Shown here: in pieces, positions 1-7,844 of the stretch | How the letters are laid out: each line of letters starts with the position of its first letter | Position numbering within the stretch: the first letter of the stretch is position 1 | Assembly: GCF_014256275.1 (NCBI RefSeq) | Contig: NZ_JACCFE010000002.1 | Coordinates: forward strand, 6,584,001-6,648,000 | Source of the DNA: Rhodococcus sp. 4CII | GTDB taxonomy: Bacteria > Actinomycetota > Actinomycetes > Mycobacteriales > Mycobacteriaceae | Length of the DNA: 64,000 nucleotides | Reading direction: 5' to 3' | Program-made: the position numbers and the translations under genes | Notes under the pieces: generated by a model | What the model saw: the letters and a program-made list of their open reading frames with translations, nothing else | The model's database searches: none | Told to the model about the DNA's origin: nothing

Positions 1-1
1 C

Positions 2-331
2 CCGGGCTGGCACCTCGCCGTCGACCTGCGGAACATGGTGCTGGTCAGCGAATGCGTCGCGCAGGCGGCGCTGCTGCGCACCGAAAGTCGCGGCGGGCAC
101 ACCCGGGACGACCACCCGAGCATGGAATCGGAGTGGCGCAACACGCTGCTGGTGTGCAGCGTGGTCGGCGACATGTCCGCACATCCCGATTCGGTGGTCC
201 CGGACGTCACGGTGACCCGCGAGCCTCAGGTACCGATGCGCGCAGACCTGTTGGAACTCTTCGACATCGACGAACTCGCCAAGTACTACACGGACGCCGA
301 ACTCGCGGAACATCCGGGAAGGCAGGCCTGA
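2..331 (+). CDS. sdhA: succinate dehydrogenase flavoprotein subunit, C-terminal end (partial)
   Basis: The gene enters from the left edge already in frame and only its last ~109 codons are present. The segment around RTESRGGHTRDDHP is the conserved C-terminal motif of succinate dehydrogenase/fumarate reductase flavoproteins, followed by a WRNTLLVC-type stretch. The protein oxidises succinate to fumarate with covalently bound FAD on the inner face of the membrane. It stops one base before the Fe-S subunit gene, so the two are co-transcribed. Similarity of the partner to mycobacterial Rv0247c suggests the Sdh1-type complex. The start, FAD domain and active site lie outside the window. Confidence 0.85.
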   Translation, partial: PGWHLAVDLRNMVLVSECVAQAALLRTESRGGHTRDDHPSMESEWRNTLLVCSVVGDMSAHPDSVVPDVTVTREPQVPMRADLLELFDIDELAKYYTDAELAEHPGRQA

Positions 332-332
332 G

Positions 333-1082
333 ATGGGTTACGACGCACGGTTCCGGGTGTGGCGCGGCGACGCCGACGGCGGTGCCCTGCAGGACTACTC
401 CATTCCCGTCAACGAGGGTGAGGTGGTGCTCGACATCATCCACCGGTTGCAGGCCACTCAGGCCCCGGATCTGGCGGTGCGGTGGAACTGCAAGGCGGGC
501 AAATGCGGGTCGTGTTCCGCGGAGATCAACGGGCGGCCACGGCTGATGTGCATGACGCGGATGTCGACGTTCACGGAGGACGAGGTTGTCACGGTGACGC
601 CGCTGCGGGCGTTCCCGGTCATCCGGGACCTCGTCACGGACGTGTCGTTCAACTACGAGAAGGCCCGGGAAATCCCGTCGTTCACCCCGCCGCCGGGGCT
701 CGGGCCGGGCGAGTACCGGATGCAGCAGGTCGACGTCGAGCGGTCGCAGGAGTTCCGCAAGTGCATCGAGTGTTTCCTGTGTCAGAACACGTGCCATGTC
801 GTCCGTGATCACGACGACAACAAGCCGGCGTTCTCCGGTCCCCGCTTCTTCATCCGCGTCGCGGAACTGGAGATGCATCCACTCGACACGGCCGACCGTC
901 GTGACGCGGCGCAGGAAGATTTCGGTCTCGGGCTCTGCAATATCACCAAGTGCTGCACCGAGGTGTGCCCGGAGGGGATCAAGATCACCGACAACGCGAT
1001 CATTCCGATGAAGGAGCGGGTGGTCGACCGCCGGTACGACCCGCTCGTCTGGTTGGGCAACAAGCTCTTTCGCCGCGGTTAG
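333..1082 (+). CDS. sdhB: succinate dehydrogenase iron-sulfur subunit (Sdh1 type)
   Basis: 249 residues, the normal length for SdhB/FrdB. It passes electrons from the flavoprotein to the quinone site through three Fe-S clusters. Visible ligands are C53, C58, C61 and C73 for the [2Fe-2S] ferredoxin domain, and C144/C147/C150/C154 plus C202, C208 and C212 for the [4Fe-4S] and [3Fe-4S] clusters. From memory the sequence resembles M. tuberculosis Rv0247c over its whole length. The ATG lies one base after the sdhA stop. No membrane-anchor gene follows; in mycobacterial sdh1 the anchor gene lies upstream of the flavoprotein gene, which would be outside this window. Confidence 0.95.
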   Translation: MGYDARFRVWRGDADGGALQDYSIPVNEGEVVLDIIHRLQATQAPDLAVRWNCKAGKCGSCSAEINGRPRLMCMTRMSTFTEDEVVTVTPLRAFPVIRDLVTDVSFNYEKAREIPSFTPPPGLGPGEYRMQQVDVERSQEFRKCIECFLCQNTCHVVRDHDDNKPAFSGPRFFIRVAELEMHPLDTADRRDAAQEDFGLGLCNITKCCTEVCPEGIKITDNAIIPMKERVVDRRYDPLVWLGNKLFRRG

Positions 1083-1096
1083 CGCCGACGGGTGCG

Positions 1097-1768
1097 TCAG
1101 CGCACGGAGTGGAGGTTGCGGGCGGTGGGCGACTTCTCCACCGAGTCGGGGTCGGGGTCGGTGCCGAGGATCCGGTCGGCGGTGCCCGAGGTGGTCACCG
1201 TGAACCAGTAGTGCTCGTTCTTGTAGTGGTGGTGACGGTGGTTGCGCCAGATCGCCCGGTACAGGCGTGAGTTCGGCTTGTAGTCGCTGTGGATGAGGTA
1301 GTGCGTCCATTCGTACAGCACGCCCAGGATGCTCAGCACCACCAGGAACGTCAGTCCGAGCCCGACGCGCGGAAACGCGAGCAGCGCAGTGGCCACGAGC
1401 ACCGGGATCAACCACGTCAATGTCTGCCACGGGATGAAGATCAGCGGCACGTCGCGGGGATCGACGTGGTGCTCGCGGTGCTTCCGGGCGAGGAGCGAAT
1501 CGACGGTCAGGCCCAGGACTTTCCGGGGCTTCGAGTGCAGGATGCACACGTGGATGACCCATTCGGCGAACGGGAACACCGCCAGCATCACCACGGGAAC
1601 GACGGCGTCGGTGATCTGCCAGTCGCCGACGGCGAGGCGGGCGGTCGCCGCGGCGATCAGCATGCCGCCGATCATCCACGGGGACGGGTGGCGGCGGAAC
1701 TGGTCCGCGGCGTCGCGGAGGCTGATCGACCTGCGTTGGCGGCGATCTGCGGGAGGTGTCGTGGTCAT
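1097..1768 (-). CDS. sterol desaturase / fatty acid hydroxylase superfamily membrane protein
   Basis: 223 residues with about four hydrophobic segments and the histidine clusters of di-iron membrane hydroxylases: HREHH near the middle, HYLIH, and HRHHH near the C-terminus. These ligands bind two irons that use O2 to hydroxylate or desaturate a lipid-like substrate, here unknown. Its start overlaps the stop of the upstream GntR regulator gene by 4 bp (ATGA), so the two form one operon and the regulator probably controls it. Carotenoid ketolases/hydroxylases share the same fold and are an alternative. The gene converges on sdhB with a 14-bp gap. Confidence 0.8.
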   Translation of the reverse strand: MTTTPPADRRQRRSISLRDAADQFRRHPSPWMIGGMLIAAATARLAVGDWQITDAVVPVVMLAVFPFAEWVIHVCILHSKPRKVLGLTVDSLLARKHREHHVDPRDVPLIFIPWQTLTWLIPVLVATALLAFPRVGLGLTFLVVLSILGVLYEWTHYLIHSDYKPNSRLYRAIWRNHRHHHYKNEHYWFTVTTSGTADRILGTDPDPDSVEKSPTARNLHSVR

Positions 1769-2499
1769 GTGTCCTTCTCCGAATCGTGCTGCAGTGTGTC
1801 GATCACGGCGGTCACGGCCGCCGTCCCGAGGTCGAGGAGGGTGATGGCGGTCTGCGCCGCGAGATCGTCGTCGTGCGCGGAGATCGCCTCAGCCAGGCCG
1901 CGGTACAGGTCGGTGCGACCGACCTCGGCGACCATGACGGCGGCCATGGCCGTCATGGTCGGTTCGTACGCGTTGCGAAGGCTGTTGAAGATGAGGCGGA
2001 ACGCGATGGAATCGGCGGTGTCGACCACGCGCTCCCAGAAGGCCAGGGCGCCGACCTGCTGCGCGACGGGGTCGCTGGCGGACGCGAGGTGATCGACCGC
2101 AGCCCGGAGGACCGCTCCCGACTCGTCGGTTGCCCGGGTCGCGGCGAGCCGGGCAACCTGCACGCCGATCATCCGCCGGGCCTCGAGCACGCTGCGGACC
2201 ACCGCGAAGTCGGGTTCGCCGCCGCGAACGAGCAACTGGGACAGCAGTTCGGGCCCGCCGTGCTGCCGGAAGTCGCGGACCGAGGTGGCGTCCCCCTGCC
2301 GGACCTCGACGAGTCCCGCCTGGGCCAGTTTCTGGATCGCTTCCCGGACCGCGGGCCGCGACACCCCGAACGCCTCGGCGAGGCGTCGCTCGCTCGGAAG
2401 GGCTTCGCCGGCGGTGAGGTCGCCGCCCAGCACCCGTGCGGTGATCTGGTCGAAGACTTCGGTGGAGGCGGATTTCCGCGCGATCGGCTCGAACATCAT
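1765..2499 (-). CDS. FadR/GntR-family transcriptional regulator (FCD domain)
   Basis: 244 residues. Residues ~10-75 form the GntR winged helix-turn-helix (LPSERRLAEAFGVSRPAVREA is typical), and residues ~90-230 form the all-helical FCD ligand-binding domain, which usually binds a small carboxylate through a metal. The gene is first in a two-gene operon with the desaturase/hydroxylase. A site with the TGGT-N3-ACCA core used by many FadR-type regulators sits about 40 bp upstream of its ATG, so autoregulation is likely. The effector is unknown; related proteins respond to lactate, gluconate or acyl-CoA. Confidence 0.85.
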   Translation of the reverse strand: MMFEPIARKSASTEVFDQITARVLGGDLTAGEALPSERRLAEAFGVSRPAVREAIQKLAQAGLVEVRQGDATSVRDFRQHGGPELLSQLLVRGGEPDFAVVRSVLEARRMIGVQVARLAATRATDESGAVLRAAVDHLASASDPVAQQVGALAFWERVVDTADSIAFRLIFNSLRNAYEPTMTAMAAVMVAEVGRTDLYRGLAEAISAHDDDLAAQTAITLLDLGTAAVTAVIDTLQHDSEKDT

Positions 2500-2522
2500 G
2501 ACCCGACACTAGAACGAAGACA

Positions 2523-2547
2523 GGTAAGAGGTCAAGTGGTCTTACCA
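2523..2547 (-). promoter_or_regulatory. candidate GntR operator
   Basis: Between the lipase stop and the GntR start there is an inverted repeat with arms GGTAAGA (2523-2529) and TCTTACC (2540-2546). The right part also contains the perfect palindrome TGGT-CTT-ACCA (2537-2547), matching the usual FadR-subfamily core. Position upstream of the regulator suggests autoregulation of the regulator-desaturase operon. This is inferred from sequence only. Confidence 0.5.
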
Positions 2548-2552
2548 GTGAA

Positions 2553-3683
2553 TCAGTCCAACAGGCTCCGGACGAACGCGCTGGTGTCCGGCAGGGACGC
2601 GGGCATGGTCTGGAGGTGGCCCGTCGGGTACGTCCGGAACACGAAGCTCTGTCCGTTCGCCGTGAGGTCGGCGGTGAACTTCCAGGTGAGCGCGATGGGG
2701 ACGACGTCGTCGAACAGGCCCTGGCCGATGAACAGCGGGCGGTCGTAGCCGCGCACGGGCACGCCGAGGGTGGTGCGCAACGCCGCCAGGACGGCCGGGT
2801 CGTCGAGCGGCCGCGACATCAACTGTCCGATCGAGATGCCGCCGAGTTGGGGTGCGGCCTCCTCGTAGCAGAGCGATTCGACGCGATCGAGAACGTCGAT
2901 GCCGAGCGGGGTCAGGTAGCTGTCGATGTCGAGGTCGGGCCGTGACGCGCGGAGCCCGGCGAGCGCGTACGCCACGAACACCGTGCTCCCGGTGAGGGGA
3001 ATCTGAGGGAAGCCCGGGCCGACGAGCGGCGCCAGGTTCTCGAGATTGGACGGGGCGCCGGTGGCGACGGTGCCCCGGAAGTCGAGCTCGGGCGCGTACG
3101 TGGTGGCCAACGAGGCGGCGACGAGAGCCGCGTGGCCACCCTGGGATTGGCCGATCGCGACCCACCGATCCGACAGGGACGGTGTGACGGCACGCGCCGC
3201 CCGCACCATGTCGATCACGCTGTGCGCCTCCGCGGGCCCGTCCAGGTACGGGTGCACACCGGGAGTGCCGAGCCCGACGTAATCCGTTGCGGCGACGGCG
3301 TATCCCCGATCCAGCCAGGCTTGGACGTACGGTCCGACGAGTTTCCCCGTCACCGTCGGCGCGCACGCGTCCGCGATACCGACCGTTCCGTGGGCCCAGG
3401 ACACGACGGGCCACCCGCCGGGCGGCGTCTCCCCGGGTGGCAGCAGGATCGCGCCGGAGCTGAGCGCGGGTTCGTCCATCGGCCCCGTCGTCCAATAGGT
3501 GACGTACGTGGCCTCGGCAACGCCCGGCGGTCTCGCGTCCGGCGCCACCGGCGTCGCGACGACGACGGCTCCCGGTTCGCCGCCTGCAGGCTGCGCCGCG
3601 GCCTGGGTGGGCGCGCCGAGAAGTGACAGTGCGAGTGCCGCCGCGAGAGCCGTTCCGGCGCGGCGGCCGAGTGAAGACGTCAT
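2553..3683 (-). CDS. secreted lipase/esterase (LIP family, alpha/beta-hydrolase)
   Basis: 376 residues beginning with a Sec-type signal peptide (hydrophobic core ~10-25, likely cleavage near ALA/TQA-AAQP at ~32). The nucleophile elbow is GQSQGG in the first half of the domain, the acid is probably in GLFDDVVP, and the histidine is in the PTGHLQ segment near the C-terminus. The family matches fungal secretory lipases (LIP) and mycobacterial Rv1592c, which sits near bioB in M. tuberculosis too. It probably hydrolyses acyl esters outside the membrane. It is read in the same direction as the TetR gene upstream but is separated by 77 bp. Confidence 0.85.
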   Translation of the reverse strand: MTSSLGRRAGTALAAALALSLLGAPTQAAAQPAGGEPGAVVVATPVAPDARPPGVAEATYVTYWTTGPMDEPALSSGAILLPPGETPPGGWPVVSWAHGTVGIADACAPTVTGKLVGPYVQAWLDRGYAVAATDYVGLGTPGVHPYLDGPAEAHSVIDMVRAARAVTPSLSDRWVAIGQSQGGHAALVAASLATTYAPELDFRGTVATGAPSNLENLAPLVGPGFPQIPLTGSTVFVAYALAGLRASRPDLDIDSYLTPLGIDVLDRVESLCYEEAAPQLGGISIGQLMSRPLDDPAVLAALRTTLGVPVRGYDRPLFIGQGLFDDVVPIALTWKFTADLTANGQSFVFRTYPTGHLQTMPASLPDTSAFVRSLLD

Positions 3684-3760
3684 CGCGTCCGTCCCTGGGC
3701 CGTCGGGGGCGCCGCGCGGTCCGCAGGTGGCCGACGCGACGTCGACTCAATTGTGCTCGA

Positions 3761-4390
3761 TCAGGGGCGGTGGGCGGAGTCTTTCAGGCGTGCGCGAATT
3801 CCGTCGACGAACAGCGACAGGCCGAAGTCGAACCGGACGTCCGGATCGCCGTCGAGGAGGTCGTCGTCGTACGCCGCGATCGGCGACTGCGGCGCGTCGG
3901 GGGAGAGAGCGGCCCGGGTGAGAGCGCCTGCCGACTCCATCTGCGCCCGCGACTGCTCGTCGACCGTGTGGCCGAGGACGTAGTACAGCAGCGAGTAGGA
4001 CGACAGTTCCGCGTGTTCGCGGGACAGCCCGGACCGCAGGCCGACCGCGGCGAAGCTCTCCCGGACCCGGGAGTTCGTCATGCGGGACGCGTACGTGGCG
4101 GAGACCAGTTCGGCGCCGTCGCGGTGGGCGAGCAGTGCGGTGCGGAGACGGTGGGCGAGTTCGGTGAACTCCGCGTCCCAGCCCGGGGCCGTGACGGGGG
4201 CGTCGACGTCTTCGAGGATCTTGTCGGCGAGGGCGCCGAGCAACGTCTGCTTGTTGGGGAAATGCCAGTACAGGGCGCCCGGCTGAACCCCGAGTGCCGT
4301 TGCGAGTCGGCGCATCGTGAGGTCGGCGAGGCCGAACTCGTCGAGGATCGCCATTGCGCCGTCGAGTACGTCGCCTCGTCGCAATTGCAC
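3761..4390 (-). CDS. bioQ: TetR-family regulator, probable biotin repressor BioQ
   Basis: 209 residues from a GTG at 4390, chosen because a GGGGAG ribosome site lies 8 bp upstream and the protein then begins directly with the DNA-binding domain. Residues ~5-50 hold the TetR helix-turn-helix (MRRLATALGVQPGALYWHF). The rest is a tetracycline-repressor-like ligand domain. It is divergent from bioB and the intergenic region holds two copies of a TGAAC-N3-GTTCA-type box, the form reported for BioQ in Corynebacterium and Mycobacterium. A further in-frame ATG at 4465 would lie within the operators and is unlikely. The BioQ name is an inference from context and operator. Confidence 0.75.
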   Translation of the reverse strand: MQLRRGDVLDGAMAILDEFGLADLTMRRLATALGVQPGALYWHFPNKQTLLGALADKILEDVDAPVTAPGWDAEFTELAHRLRTALLAHRDGAELVSATYASRMTNSRVRESFAAVGLRSGLSREHAELSSYSLLYYVLGHTVDEQSRAQMESAGALTRAALSPDAPQSPIAAYDDDLLDGDPDVRFDFGLSLFVDGIRARLKDSAHRP

Positions 4391-4430
4391 TGTGTGATCT
4401 CCCCATCTCGTCGAAAAGTCCGCTTCGGCT

Positions 4431-4459
4431 TTGACAGTATTCCACCACGGATCTAACGT
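4431..4459 (+). promoter_or_regulatory. predicted bioB promoter
   Basis: A consensus -35 TTGACA (4431-4436) is followed after 17 bp by -10 TAACGT (4454-4459). Predicted transcription starts near 4466, inside the BioQ boxes, about 80 nt before the bioB GTG. Confidence 0.55.
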
Positions 4460-4487
4460 GAACACCGTTCAACTTGTACGGTGTTCA
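4459..4487. promoter_or_regulatory. tandem BioQ-type operators
   Basis: Two 13-bp boxes lie with centres 16 bp apart: TGAAC-ACC-GTTCA (4459-4471, perfect palindrome) and TGTAC-GGT-GTTCA (4475-4487, one mismatch). They overlap the predicted -10 and start of bioB, so binding should block transcription. Their position between the divergent TetR gene and bioB supports a repressor role for that TetR protein. Confidence 0.65.
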
Positions 4488-4544
4488 ATTTTTCGGTTCC
4501 GTCGATCCGCGACACGTGATCGGCCCGCTTTCCAGGAGATACGT

Positions 4545-5558
4545 GTGACCTCGGCCCCGGTACAGACAGACATCCTCGCACTCGCGCGTGATCAGGTTCT
4601 CGAGCGCGGCGAAGCGCTGACCGAGAGTCAGGTGTTCGAAGTTCTGCAACTTCCCGACGACCGCCTCGAAGAACTGCTCGCCCTCGCCCACGACGTGCGC
4701 ATGAAGTGGTGCGGCCCCGAGGTCGAGGTCGAGGGCATCATCAGCCTCAAGACCGGCGGCTGCCCCGAGGACTGCCACTTCTGCTCCCAGTCCGGACTGT
4801 TCCAGTCACCCGTGCGGGCGGCGTGGCTCGACATCCCCTCGCTCGTCGAGGCCGCGAAGCAGACCGCCAAGTCCGGGGCCAGCGAATTCTGCATAGTCGC
4901 CGCCGTCCGCGGCCCCGACGAGCGCCTGCTCGCGCAGGTCGCCGCCGGCATCGAAGCGATCCGCAACGAGGTCGACATCCAGATCGCCTGCTCGCTCGGC
5001 ATGCTCACCCAGGAACAGGTCGACCAGCTCGCCGCGATGGGCGTCCACCGCTACAACCACAACCTCGAGACGTCGAAGTCGCACTTCCCGAACGTCGTCA
5101 CCACCCACACCTGGGACGAACGCTGGAACACCCTCCGCATGGTGCGCGAAGCCGGCATGGAGGTGTGCTGCGGCGGCATCCTCGGCATGGGTGAAAGCCT
5201 CGAGCAGCGCGCCGAGTTCGCGGCCAACCTCGCGGAACTCGAACCCGACGAGGTCCCGCTCAACTTCCTCAACCCCCGTCCCGGGACCCCGTTCGGCGAC
5301 CTCGAGGTCCTGCCCGCGAGCGAGGCCCTCAAATCGGTGGCCGCGTTCCGCCTCGCACTGCCCCGCACCATCCTCCGCTTCGCCGGCGGCCGCGAGATCA
5401 CCCTCGGCGACCTCGGGGCCAAGCAGGGCATCCTCGGCGGCATCAATGCCGTCATCGTCGGCAACTACCTGACCACCCTCGGTCGCCCGGCCGAACAGGA
5501 CCTCGACCTGCTCGTCGATCTGCAGATGCCGATCAAGGCACTGAACGACACCCTGTGA
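4545..5558 (+). CDS. bioB: biotin synthase
   Basis: 337 residues from a GTG at 4545, with AGGAG six bases upstream; the longer in-frame extension would run through the operators. BioB is a radical-SAM enzyme that inserts sulfur into dethiobiotin. The radical-SAM [4Fe-4S] ligands are C73, C77 and C80 in the GGCPEDCHFC segment. Further conserved motifs are YNHNLET and the NFLNPRPGTP region. The gene overlaps the following small gene by 4 bp (GTGA), which encodes the auxiliary protein that mycobacterial-type BioB needs. Expression is probably repressed through the two boxes upstream when biotin is plentiful. Confidence 0.97.
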   Translation: MTSAPVQTDILALARDQVLERGEALTESQVFEVLQLPDDRLEELLALAHDVRMKWCGPEVEVEGIISLKTGGCPEDCHFCSQSGLFQSPVRAAWLDIPSLVEAAKQTAKSGASEFCIVAAVRGPDERLLAQVAAGIEAIRNEVDIQIACSLGMLTQEQVDQLAAMGVHRYNHNLETSKSHFPNVVTTHTWDERWNTLRMVREAGMEVCCGGILGMGESLEQRAEFAANLAELEPDEVPLNFLNPRPGTPFGDLEVLPASEALKSVAAFRLALPRTILRFAGGREITLGDLGAKQGILGGINAVIVGNYLTTLGRPAEQDLDLLVDLQMPIKALNDTL

Positions 5559-5791
5559 CCACCATGGTGGACACCGTTCCGGGTGGGGAACGATACAACC
5601 CCTACACCGGCCGCCGCGTGGTGGCCGGTGTGGACGACGCCGTTCCCACGGCCGCGCAGCTGGGACTCGAGCCGCCACGGTTCTGCGAGGCGTGCGGCCG
5701 CCGGATGGTCGTGCAGATCAGCCCCGACGGCTGGTGGGCGAAATGTTCCCGCCACGGTGTGTTCGACTCGATCTCCGCCGGACGGCGGTAG
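5555..5791 (+). CDS. bsaP: biotin synthase auxiliary protein
   Basis: 78 residues from a GTG that overlaps the bioB stop. The C-terminal half has the pattern CEACGRR...WWAKCSRHG, a small cysteine-rich motif that could bind metal or an iron-sulfur cluster. Position and size match Rv1590, the mycobacterial protein reported to be required by BioB for conversion of dethiobiotin to biotin. The strict translational coupling to bioB fits a 1:1 partner. Assignment is from synteny, length and the cysteine pattern. Confidence 0.8.
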   Translation: MTTMVDTVPGGERYNPYTGRRVVAGVDDAVPTAAQLGLEPPRFCEACGRRMVVQISPDGWWAKCSRHGVFDSISAGRR

Positions 5792-5801
5792 CGTCGGGGA
5801 G

Positions 5802-6359
5802 GTGACCACACTCCCGCGTTTCAGGCTTCGCTCTGCCGCCGGAATCTTCTGCGGGACGGTGGTGGCGAGCGCGCTCGTGGGAGTGCTGTGGGGAGTGCTC
5901 GCACCGGCCGAACGTCTTTTGGTGGTCGCCCCCGACCGCGCGGTGACGCTGACGGGGGAGAGCGTGCACCGGTTCGACGCCATCGGAATGTTCGCGTGCG
6001 CAGGTCTCGTGGTCGGCGTCCTCACCGCCGTCGCGGCGTGGACGGCGCGCAGAAGTCGCGGCCCGGTGGCGCTCGGGGCCGTCCTCGGCGGCAGTGTGGT
6101 CGGCGCGTGCGCGATGGCGCTCGGGGGAATCGGTGTGGCGGCGCTGCGTTTTCCCCACCCCGACACCTCCGCGCCCGGGGTGGTGGTGTCGGTCGCGCCG
6201 GGGATCGGCACGCCGCTCGTGCTGATCTTCCAGCCCCTGATCGCGTGCGTGCTGACATTGGTGCTCGCCGCGCTCAACCCGTACGACGATCTCGGCGTCG
6301 GCGATCACCCGGTCGACCTCGACGAGCCGGACGAGCGCGACGCGACGCTCACGTCGTGA
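5802..6359 (+). CDS. DUF2567 membrane protein (Rv1591-like)
   Basis: 185 residues from a GTG with GGGGAGG just upstream. Hydrophobic segments lie at roughly 15-35, 65-85, 95-115 and 135-160, and the C-terminal tail is acidic. It follows bsaP by 10 bp and occupies the place of Rv1591 in the mycobacterial bioB neighbourhood. No function is known; a biotin-related transport or membrane role is only a guess from context. Its 3' end overlaps the stop of the convergent SDR gene by 11 bp. Confidence 0.75.
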   Translation: MTTLPRFRLRSAAGIFCGTVVASALVGVLWGVLAPAERLLVVAPDRAVTLTGESVHRFDAIGMFACAGLVVGVLTAVAAWTARRSRGPVALGAVLGGSVVGACAMALGGIGVAALRFPHPDTSAPGVVVSVAPGIGTPLVLIFQPLIACVLTLVLAALNPYDDLGVGDHPVDLDEPDERDATLTS

Positions 6360-7161
6360 TCGAGGTGCGCATGCGCACGTCGCCGAGGAGTCGCCCGCTG
6401 GCGAGGGCGCCGATGCGGCGCGTCGCGAATCGCGTGCTGATCGACGACACCCAGTTCATCACCCCGGAGACGACGCTCGGCGGCGTGCTCCGTCGATCCA
6501 GTGCGCGCAACGTCGTCGTCACCACCTGGTCCGGCGTCTGCATGCGACCGACGGCGGCGTCCTCGGAACCGACCACGTCGAAGAACTCGGTGCGGGTGGC
6601 GCCCGGGCAGACGGCGAGCACAGTGAGGCCGGTACCCCTCGCCTCGGCCCACAACGCCTCCGTGAAATTGAGGACGAACGCCTTCGTCGCCCCGTAGACG
6701 GCCATTCCCGGTGTCGGCTGGAACGCGGCGGTGCTCGCCACGTTCACGAGCGCGCCGTGTCCCCGGAGCAGGTCGGGCAGGAACGTGTGCGACAGATCGA
6801 CCAGCGTGGTGACGTTGAGCTGGATCTCGGAGGTGAGCCGAGCAAGATCGGCGGACGCGAAATCTCCGTGCGTCCCGAAGCCGGCGTTGTTGATCAGAGA
6901 GTCGACGCGGATGCCGCGGGCGGTGAGTTCGCTGCGCAGTCGTTCGCCGGCGCCGGGAGTGGCGAGGTCGACCGGAAGAACGGTGACGGACACGCCGTGC
7001 CTGTCGCGGAGTTCGGTCGCGAGTCGCTCGAGTCGGTCGGCGCGACGGGCGACGAGGACGAGGTCGGCGCCCCGCTCCGCGAATCGGCGGGCGAACTCGA
7101 CGCCGAGGCCCGCGCTCGCGCCGGTGATGAGGACGGTCGTTCCGGATACGTCGAAGGACAT
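6349..7161 (-). CDS. SDR-family NAD(P)-dependent oxidoreductase
   Basis: 270 residues from the ATG at 7161, which has AGGAG 4 bp upstream; the longer frame to 7206 would cover the promoter. The Rossmann motif TGASAGLG is at residues 13-20, NNAG follows strand four, and the catalytic YxxxK is in VYGATKAF. This is a classical short-chain dehydrogenase; its substrate is unknown. It is divergent from a TetR gene, and the shared 83-bp region contains its promoter and two direct repeats, so the TetR protein probably controls it. Confidence 0.88.
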   Translation of the reverse strand: MSFDVSGTTVLITGASAGLGVEFARRFAERGADLVLVARRADRLERLATELRDRHGVSVTVLPVDLATPGAGERLRSELTARGIRVDSLINNAGFGTHGDFASADLARLTSEIQLNVTTLVDLSHTFLPDLLRGHGALVNVASTAAFQPTPGMAVYGATKAFVLNFTEALWAEARGTGLTVLAVCPGATRTEFFDVVGSEDAAVGRMQTPDQVVTTTLRALDRRSTPPSVVSGVMNWVSSISTRFATRRIGALASGRLLGDVRMRTSITT

Positions 7162-7189
7162 GTCTGCTCCTAGCGGTGGGGTGCATCCG

Positions 7190-7218
7190 AATGTAGTCAG
7201 TGTCATCTATGTAGTCAA
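7190..7218 (-). promoter_or_regulatory. SDR promoter with direct-repeat operator
   Basis: On the minus strand TTGACT (7213-7218) and TACATT (7190-7195) are separated by 17 bp, a good -35/-10 pair. The promoter coincides with two copies of ATGTAGTCA (7191-7199 and 7209-7217), 18 bp apart, which are candidate binding sites for the adjacent TetR regulator. Confidence 0.5.
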
Positions 7219-7244
7219 CGACAACTTCTTGTTAGGCTGACGGC

Positions 7245-7844
7245 ATGTCCGTCGCCGAACAGCCCTACCATCACGGAAGCCTTCGCCAGGTGCTGCTCGC
7301 TCGCGCCGAGAACACGCTCGAGAAGGACGGCGTCGACGGACTCTCCCTGCGCCGGCTCGCCCGCGAGGCCGGGGTCAGCCACGCCGCACCCAGCAAGCAT
7401 TTCCGGGACCGCCGGGCGTTGCTGGAAGCGCTCGCGGAATCCGGCTTCGTTCGTCTCACGCGGGCGCTGGAACGTGCGGTCGACGAGGCCGAACCCCGCG
7501 CCCGCGCCCGCTTCGCCGCGCTCGCCGACGCGTACGTGACGTTTGCGCTCGGCCACCGCGAGCTGCTGGCGCTCATGTACGGCAGCAAGCATGCACCCGG
7601 GGCGGCCCCCGAATTGGTGGACGCAGGCCACGCTGCTATGGACCTGACGGTGCGGATCGTCGCCGATGCCCAGGAATCGGGCGAGATCGGGCCCGGAAAC
7701 GCGTCACGCATCGCCCTCGTCGCGTTCGCGACCTTTCACGGGATCGCGACCCTCGCCGCCGGCGGAATGCTCGACGACGCGCCGGTGGACGAAGTGGTCA
7801 CCGCCGCATCGGACACGTTCTGGCGGGGCCTCGCCCCGGCCTGA
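7245..7844 (+). CDS. TetR-family regulator (WHG-type C-terminal domain)
   Basis: 199 residues. The N-terminus YHHGSLRQVLL and the helix-turn-helix SLRRLAREAGVSHAAPSKHF are typical of the TetR group with a WHG ligand domain. A -10-like TAGGCT (7233-7238) lies six bases before the ATG and no Shine-Dalgarno sequence is visible, so the mRNA is probably leaderless. It is divergent from the SDR gene and likely represses both. Ligand unknown. Confidence 0.85.
   Translation: MSVAEQPYHHGSLRQVLLARAENTLEKDGVDGLSLRRLAREAGVSHAAPSKHFRDRRALLEALAESGFVRLTRALERAVDEAEPRARARFAALADAYVTFALGHRELLALMYGSKHAPGAAPELVDAGHAAMDLTVRIVADAQESGEIGPGNASRIALVAFATFHGIATLAAGGMLDDAPVDEVVTAASDTFWRGLAPA

Noticed and set aside
207..1679. 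490-codon minus-strand frame across sdhB and the desaturase gene
   Set aside because: It covers two genes with clear motifs on other frames; product is Arg/Pro/His-rich noise.
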